NCBI GenBank assembly: GCA_963978545.1
Contig: OZ021723.1
Coordinates: forward strand, 1 to 64,000
Reading direction: 5' to 3'
From: Linyphia triangularis
Taxonomy: Eukaryota; Arthropoda; Arachnida; Araneae; Linyphiidae
DNA: 64,000 bases
Below, piece by piece: positions 58,268 through 64,000 of the stretch. The notes under the pieces are model-generated. The model was not told where the DNA came from, did not search any database, and saw only the letters and a list, made by a program, of their open reading frames with translations. Each line of letters begins with the position of its first letter. Within the stretch, counting starts at the first letter, position 1. The translations under genes and the position numbers were made by a program.

Positions 58268-58445
58268 AATTGTTCTACCTATAATAAAGTTCTGTTGCTA
58301 TATTAATAATATCACACAGATACATGTCAGATATCACTCTAAAGTGGCAGTGTTTTGCACTAAAGATACACCCCACTAGCTAGACAATAGATACACAGCA
58401 CTAGCATATATTTCCCAAGTTGTACTACCCCTCCCCCCCCCATCT

Positions 58446-58508
<63 letters not shown>

Positions 58509-58702
58509 TAAACAAAACAATTACTGCTCATTTCTGTTATTACTTCTTATTTTAAAATCATAACAAAGGACCGTTTTGGATTTAACCCCCGAAATCCAAA
58601 TTCCCAAGCAGACGAACGGCGTCTCCTGATTGGTCGGTTGGGGGTCGACTCTACTAGCCTATATAACCACGCGTTAGAAAATTTTTGACATCATTTCTTT
58701 GA

Positions 58703-59104
<402 letters not shown>

Positions 59105-59513
59105 GCTCCATTCCCCATTAACAACACACAAAAAGGCCCTTCTCAGGGCCAAAACATATTTACACAAAAGATTCATCTATTCTCTTCATTCACTTGCATT
59201 CTAAAATTTGATAACAGCACTTCAATGAAATCTGAACAATATTTATTCGCCAAACTCCGATTCAAAAGGACACAAACAAAATAAACTCTTTCCCCGTGGT
59301 GGCGCCCTCTGTGATTCACAAAAACAACATTCTTGGGCACAACAGTATTCTTACAACTCTCGATTAATATTAATAGATGTATAATGGAGTAAAGAAATGA
59401 TACTGGGTATAAAACTAAGCTAGAGTTTTAAAAAAAGTCAGTAAATGAAGTGAGGCACGTCATTTTTTGGCCCTTAAAAGGGCCTTTTTATGAGTAAGGG
59501 GATTTTTGTGTGT

Positions 59514-60035
<522 letters not shown>

Positions 60036-60100
60036 TTAGGATATACATTGAAAACACATACGAATAACTTCATTCTGATTTCAGATCTTATAGTGCAAAC

Positions 60101-60703
60101 ATGTCTGAGGAAACTGCTACCGTTGCCGCAACTCCTGCAGCCGCCACGCCTAAGAAGTCGAAGGCAAAGACTGCAGCAAAAAAACCCAAAACTGCGCCTT
60201 CTCACCCTAAGGTGGCGGATATGGTAGTCGATGCCATCACCAATTTGAAGGAGAGGGGTGGTTCTTCTCTGCAAGCCATCAAGAAACACATTGGGGCCAA
60301 CCACAAAGTTGATCTTGATCGTTTGACACCTTTCATCAAAAAGTACTTGAAAAGTGCTGTTGTCAGTGGATCACTTGTCCAAACAAAGGGAAAAGGTGCC
60401 ACCGGTTCCTTCAAGTTGAGTGCTTCCGGCCAGAAAACCAAAAAACCAGTGAAAGAGGTAAAGAAAGTAGCTAAAAAAGAAACTGCTTCCCCTGCCAAAA
60501 AAGCCAAGTCTGCCAAAAAAACTGCAGCCAAACCAAAGGCTAAAGTGGAGAAAAAGAAAGCTGTCAAGAAGGCAACCCCTAAAAAGGCCGCCAAACCAAA
60601 GTCTCCTAAAAAGGCAGTTAAAGCAACAAAGCCAAAGGCACCCAAGGCTAAAAAACTAAAGACTCCTAAAAAGGCTGCACCCAAAAAGTCCGCAAAGAAG
60701 TAA
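60101..60703 (+). CDS. H1: Linker histone H1 (U9)
   Basis: Intact copy. Confidence 0.98.
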   Translation: MSEETATVAATPAAATPKKSKAKTAAKKPKTAPSHPKVADMVVDAITNLKERGGSSLQAIKKHIGANHKVDLDRLTPFIKKYLKSAVVSGSLVQTKGKGATGSFKLSASGQKTKKPVKEVKKVAKKETASPAKKAKSAKKTAAKPKAKVEKKKAVKKATPKKAAKPKSPKKAVKATKPKAPKAKKLKTPKKAAPKKSAKK

Positions 60704-61279
60704 ACCCCCTTTCTCTCAGAAAAAAAAAAAAAAGGCTCTTTTCAGAGCCAAAAAATTTTGGAATCAACTAACCTACTGCACAATACAACAGTATACAACT
60801 AGGAACTTTCAATGTTTATGTCAACAAACAAATTTGTTATGTAAACAAACAAATTTGTTATGTAAACAAAATAGCACATGCTACATTACTTTTCATCATA
60901 CATTTTCATAATAAGGCAGATTTGTCATATAACAAACAGTTTGCATCAGTTAGTTTATCAATAGTTCATGTGTGACAATGGGGAAAATTTTAAAAGCACA
61001 AAACAAACAAGCATTGTTATGTCTTATTATTGTTTTTTTTTTTAATCATTATGCATTGATTGTTGAAATGTGAGAATGAAAAATATATGGCAGTTGGGTA
61101 ATATAATTAAATTGTTGAATTCAGCACTGTTGTACACATTTTTCTACTATATCACTGTGCTTACATTTTTAATTGTTATGTTTTTATAGATGCCTTGTAA
61201 CATGAATAATTTTTTGGCCCTGAAAAGGGCCTTTTTATGAGGATGGATGGGTGGGTGAATGAATGACAAGTGAGAATTT

Positions 61280-61597
<318 letters not shown>

Positions 61598-61772
61598 TCA
61601 GAATATCAGAATGTCCCGAAATTTTTCCGTTTGGCCTTTTTATGCTCATTTTGGCAACGCCCCTCACTTTTACACACCACCTCATTGGCCAGGCGAGACT
61701 CTTCGAAAGAGAGTATAAAAGACGACGTTGGACGAAATTTTTCAATTCATTCTTTGACCGAGATTGCATATC

Positions 61773-62147
61773 ATGCCACCCCAGGCTTCAGGAAAGGCTG
61801 TTAAAAAGGCGGGAAAAGCCCAAAAGGCTGTCCGTGCCGGTGACAAAAAGAAGAGGAAGAAGCGCAGGAAGGAATCCTTTGCAATTTACATTTACAAAGT
61901 TCTTAAGCAAGTTCATCCCGACACTGGCATTTCCAGCAAAGCCATGTCTATCATGAACTCTTTCGTCAACGACATCTTTGAAAGAATCGCTGCTGAATCT
62001 TCCCGTCTCGCTCACTACAACAAGCGAAGCACAATCACCAGTCGGGAAATTCAGACTGCTGTGCGACTTCTTTTGCCTGGTGAGTTGGCCAAACACGCTG
62101 TGTCTGAAGGCACCAAGGCCGTCACCAAATACACCAGCTCCAAGTAA
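61773..62147 (+). CDS. H2B: Histone H2B (U10)
   Basis: Intact copy. Confidence 0.99.
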   Translation: MPPQASGKAVKKAGKAQKAVRAGDKKKRKKRRKESFAIYIYKVLKQVHPDTGISSKAMSIMNSFVNDIFERIAAESSRLAHYNKRSTITSREIQTAVRLLLPGELAKHAVSEGTKAVTKYTSSK

Positions 62148-63300
62148 ATCACATCATTTCCATCAAAAGGCCCTTTTCAGGGCCAAAAAATCGCTATCCA
62201 AACACAAATGAACAAAAAGATATTAATATGGCAACCTTACAAGTCCAAATTAAAAGTGGTGTTATTTTCAACAATTTATGTAAAGTTACAACAATGCTGA
62301 GCAACTATTTCTAACAATGTGTGGGGGTATAATATATAAATGCACAGTAAACTAATTTATAACAATGCTGAATAGGAAAAGAGTGGCGACTCATAATAAT
62401 GTGTTGTGGTAAACAATGAATAAAAAAGAAAGCTCAAATAATGTATTACATTTCAACAGTGATAGAACAGTACAATGAATGCTTCTCATACAGAATACTA
62501 ATAGATACGTAATGATAACACTGTGTTGGAGCATTTCCCGAGAACACCATGCATAGCAAAGAATGTTTGCAATTACAGTAATTATAAAAAACTTACTTTC
62601 GGATTCTTGTGATGCTTTATTTTGGGCACTTGTCAAGTAGAGTCCTGCGGGGATGAAAACAAATCAATTCAATGCAATACACGATTAATGCGAAAATAAA
62701 AAGTAAGTGGTAATTAAATATATGTAGGTATGTATATGTAATAGAATGTAATCCTTTTTTAGAACCGACAGTTAAATTAATTCCTCTTTCCAAAGCACAA
62801 AACCCTCTTTAATCAATTCATTCAACAACTTATTTAGGATAACTTCCCACGCCAATTTAATGTGTGAGATCTTTGCTGAGTCAGCATTCTTGTTTTGTAT
62901 CCCATAATTAGTATTCCGTTCTGGCGCCAACATACTTGCCTTCTCACTACAATGTTTATAAATTACATTTGCTGAATCAGTGATTCCCACGATTTTTAAC
63001 GACGCTGTTCTCTGTTCGACATTACTATGTATGACATTCCATCTCCTATCATGTAGTAGTTTAGACGTAACTTTAGCGCGATCTCTCTCTCTCTCCGGGT
63101 TTAACTTTGATCTATGGTTTATATCTTAATAAATGTTTTATATTGTTAAAAATTGACTCTTCACTACAGTTCCACGACCATGCTGCAATAACCTTGATTA
63201 AAATGGATTAATTCATTACATAAGTCGACAGGATAATCTTTTAAAGTGTTAATTCATTACATATATATGTATATATTTAAAAAAAAAAGAAAAAAAGAAT

Positions 63301-63418
63301 GCCAACGGCACGCGGTGTTCCCAGGTGGTCACCCTCCCAAGTACTGACCGCGCCCGATGATGCTTGACTTCGGTGATCGAACGAGAACCGGTATGTTCAT
63401 CATGGTATGGCCGTTGAC
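63301..63418 (-). rRNA. 5S rRNA: 5S ribosomal RNA (U10)
   Basis: Complete copy. Confidence 0.96.
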
Positions 63419-63596
63419 AATTGTTCTACCTATAATAAAGTTCTGTTGCTATATTAATAATATCACACAGATACATGTCAGATATCACTCTAAAGTGGCA
63501 GTGTTTTGCACTAAAGATACACCCCACTAGCTAGACAATAGATACACAGCACTAGCATATATTTCCCAAGTTGTACTACCCCTCCCCCCCCCATCT

Positions 63597-63659
<63 letters not shown>

Positions 63660-63880
63660 TAAACAAAACAATTACTGCTCATTTCTGTTATTACTTCTTA
63701 TTTTAAAATCATAACAAAGGACCGTTTTGGATTTAACCCCCGAAATCCAAATTCCCAAGCAGACGAACGGCGTCTCCTGATTGGTCGGTTGGGGGTCGAC
63801 TCTACTAGCCTATATAACCACGCGTTAGAAAATTTTTGACATCATTTCTTTGATACCCTACCCACACTCATATCAACATC

Positions 63881-64000
63881 ATGTCAGGTCGAGGAAAAGG
63901 CGGTAAAGTAAAGGGAAAGTCCAAGACTCGATCCAGTCGTGCCGGACTTCAATTCCCTGTTGGTCGTATCCATCGTCTGCTCAGAAAGGGAAACTATGCC
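63881..64000 (+). CDS. H2A: Histone H2A, 5' part only (U10)
   Basis: The first 40 codons, identical to 3239-3358; the gene runs off the window end. Its promoter (TATATAA and cap motif) is complete. Confidence 0.98.
   Translation, partial: MSGRGKGGKVKGKSKTRSSRAGLQFPVGRIHRLLRKGNYA

Overview
The window is part of a eukaryotic replication-dependent histone gene array, almost certainly from an arthropod. The H2A, H2B and H1 proteins are of arthropod/insect type, H3 is H3.2-like, and every gene ends in a metazoan histone 3' stem-loop. I cannot name the species. A tandem unit of about 5.15 kb repeats through the window. Each unit holds H4(-), H2B(+), 5S rRNA(-), H2A(+), H3(-) and H1(+). H4/H2B and H3/H1 are divergent pairs sharing a promoter of 176-181 bp. 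Counting from each H4 stop, the units are U0 (1-635, tail only), U1 636-5788, U2 5789-10939, U3 10940-17651, U4 17652-29014, U5 29015-34126, U6 34127-45826, U7 45827-50977, U8 50978-56128, U9 56129-61279 and U10 61280-64000 (cut off in H2A).

U1, U2 and U7-U9 are intact and nearly identical; I found one base substitution (54902) and a CA-repeat length of 30 or 31. All serious damage lies in U3-U6: three non-LTR (LINE-type) retrotransposon insertions, a 939-bp internal duplication giving U4 two H2A genes and a chopped 5S gene, and an identical 41-bp deletion removing the start codon of H3 in U3 and U5. Unit lengths add up exactly from these events (for example U3 = 5151 + 1589 + 13 - 41 = 6712), so there are no other net indels.

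The insertions are: U3, a 1.59-kb element encoding only a Gag-like ORF1, in front of H2A; U4, a 5.26-kb 5'-truncated jockey-like element with ORF1 and ORF2, in front of H3; U6, a 6.5-kb apparently full-length jockey-like element, in front of H4. They are different elements, yet each lies in the sense direction of its histone gene, in the same place. The 11-13 bp target-site duplication starts 22-23 bp downstream of the TATA box and ends within the CATT of a cap-site motif, CATT(T)CT..GA, shared by all five histone genes. Each element therefore begins about 2 nt after the predicted histone transcription start, with the histone core promoter directly upstream. My main proposal is that this is a family of non-LTR retrotransposons specific for histone transcription start sites that captures histone promoters. 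The 41-bp H3 deletions start at the same nucleotide where the U4 element was inserted, so they may be scars of failed insertion.
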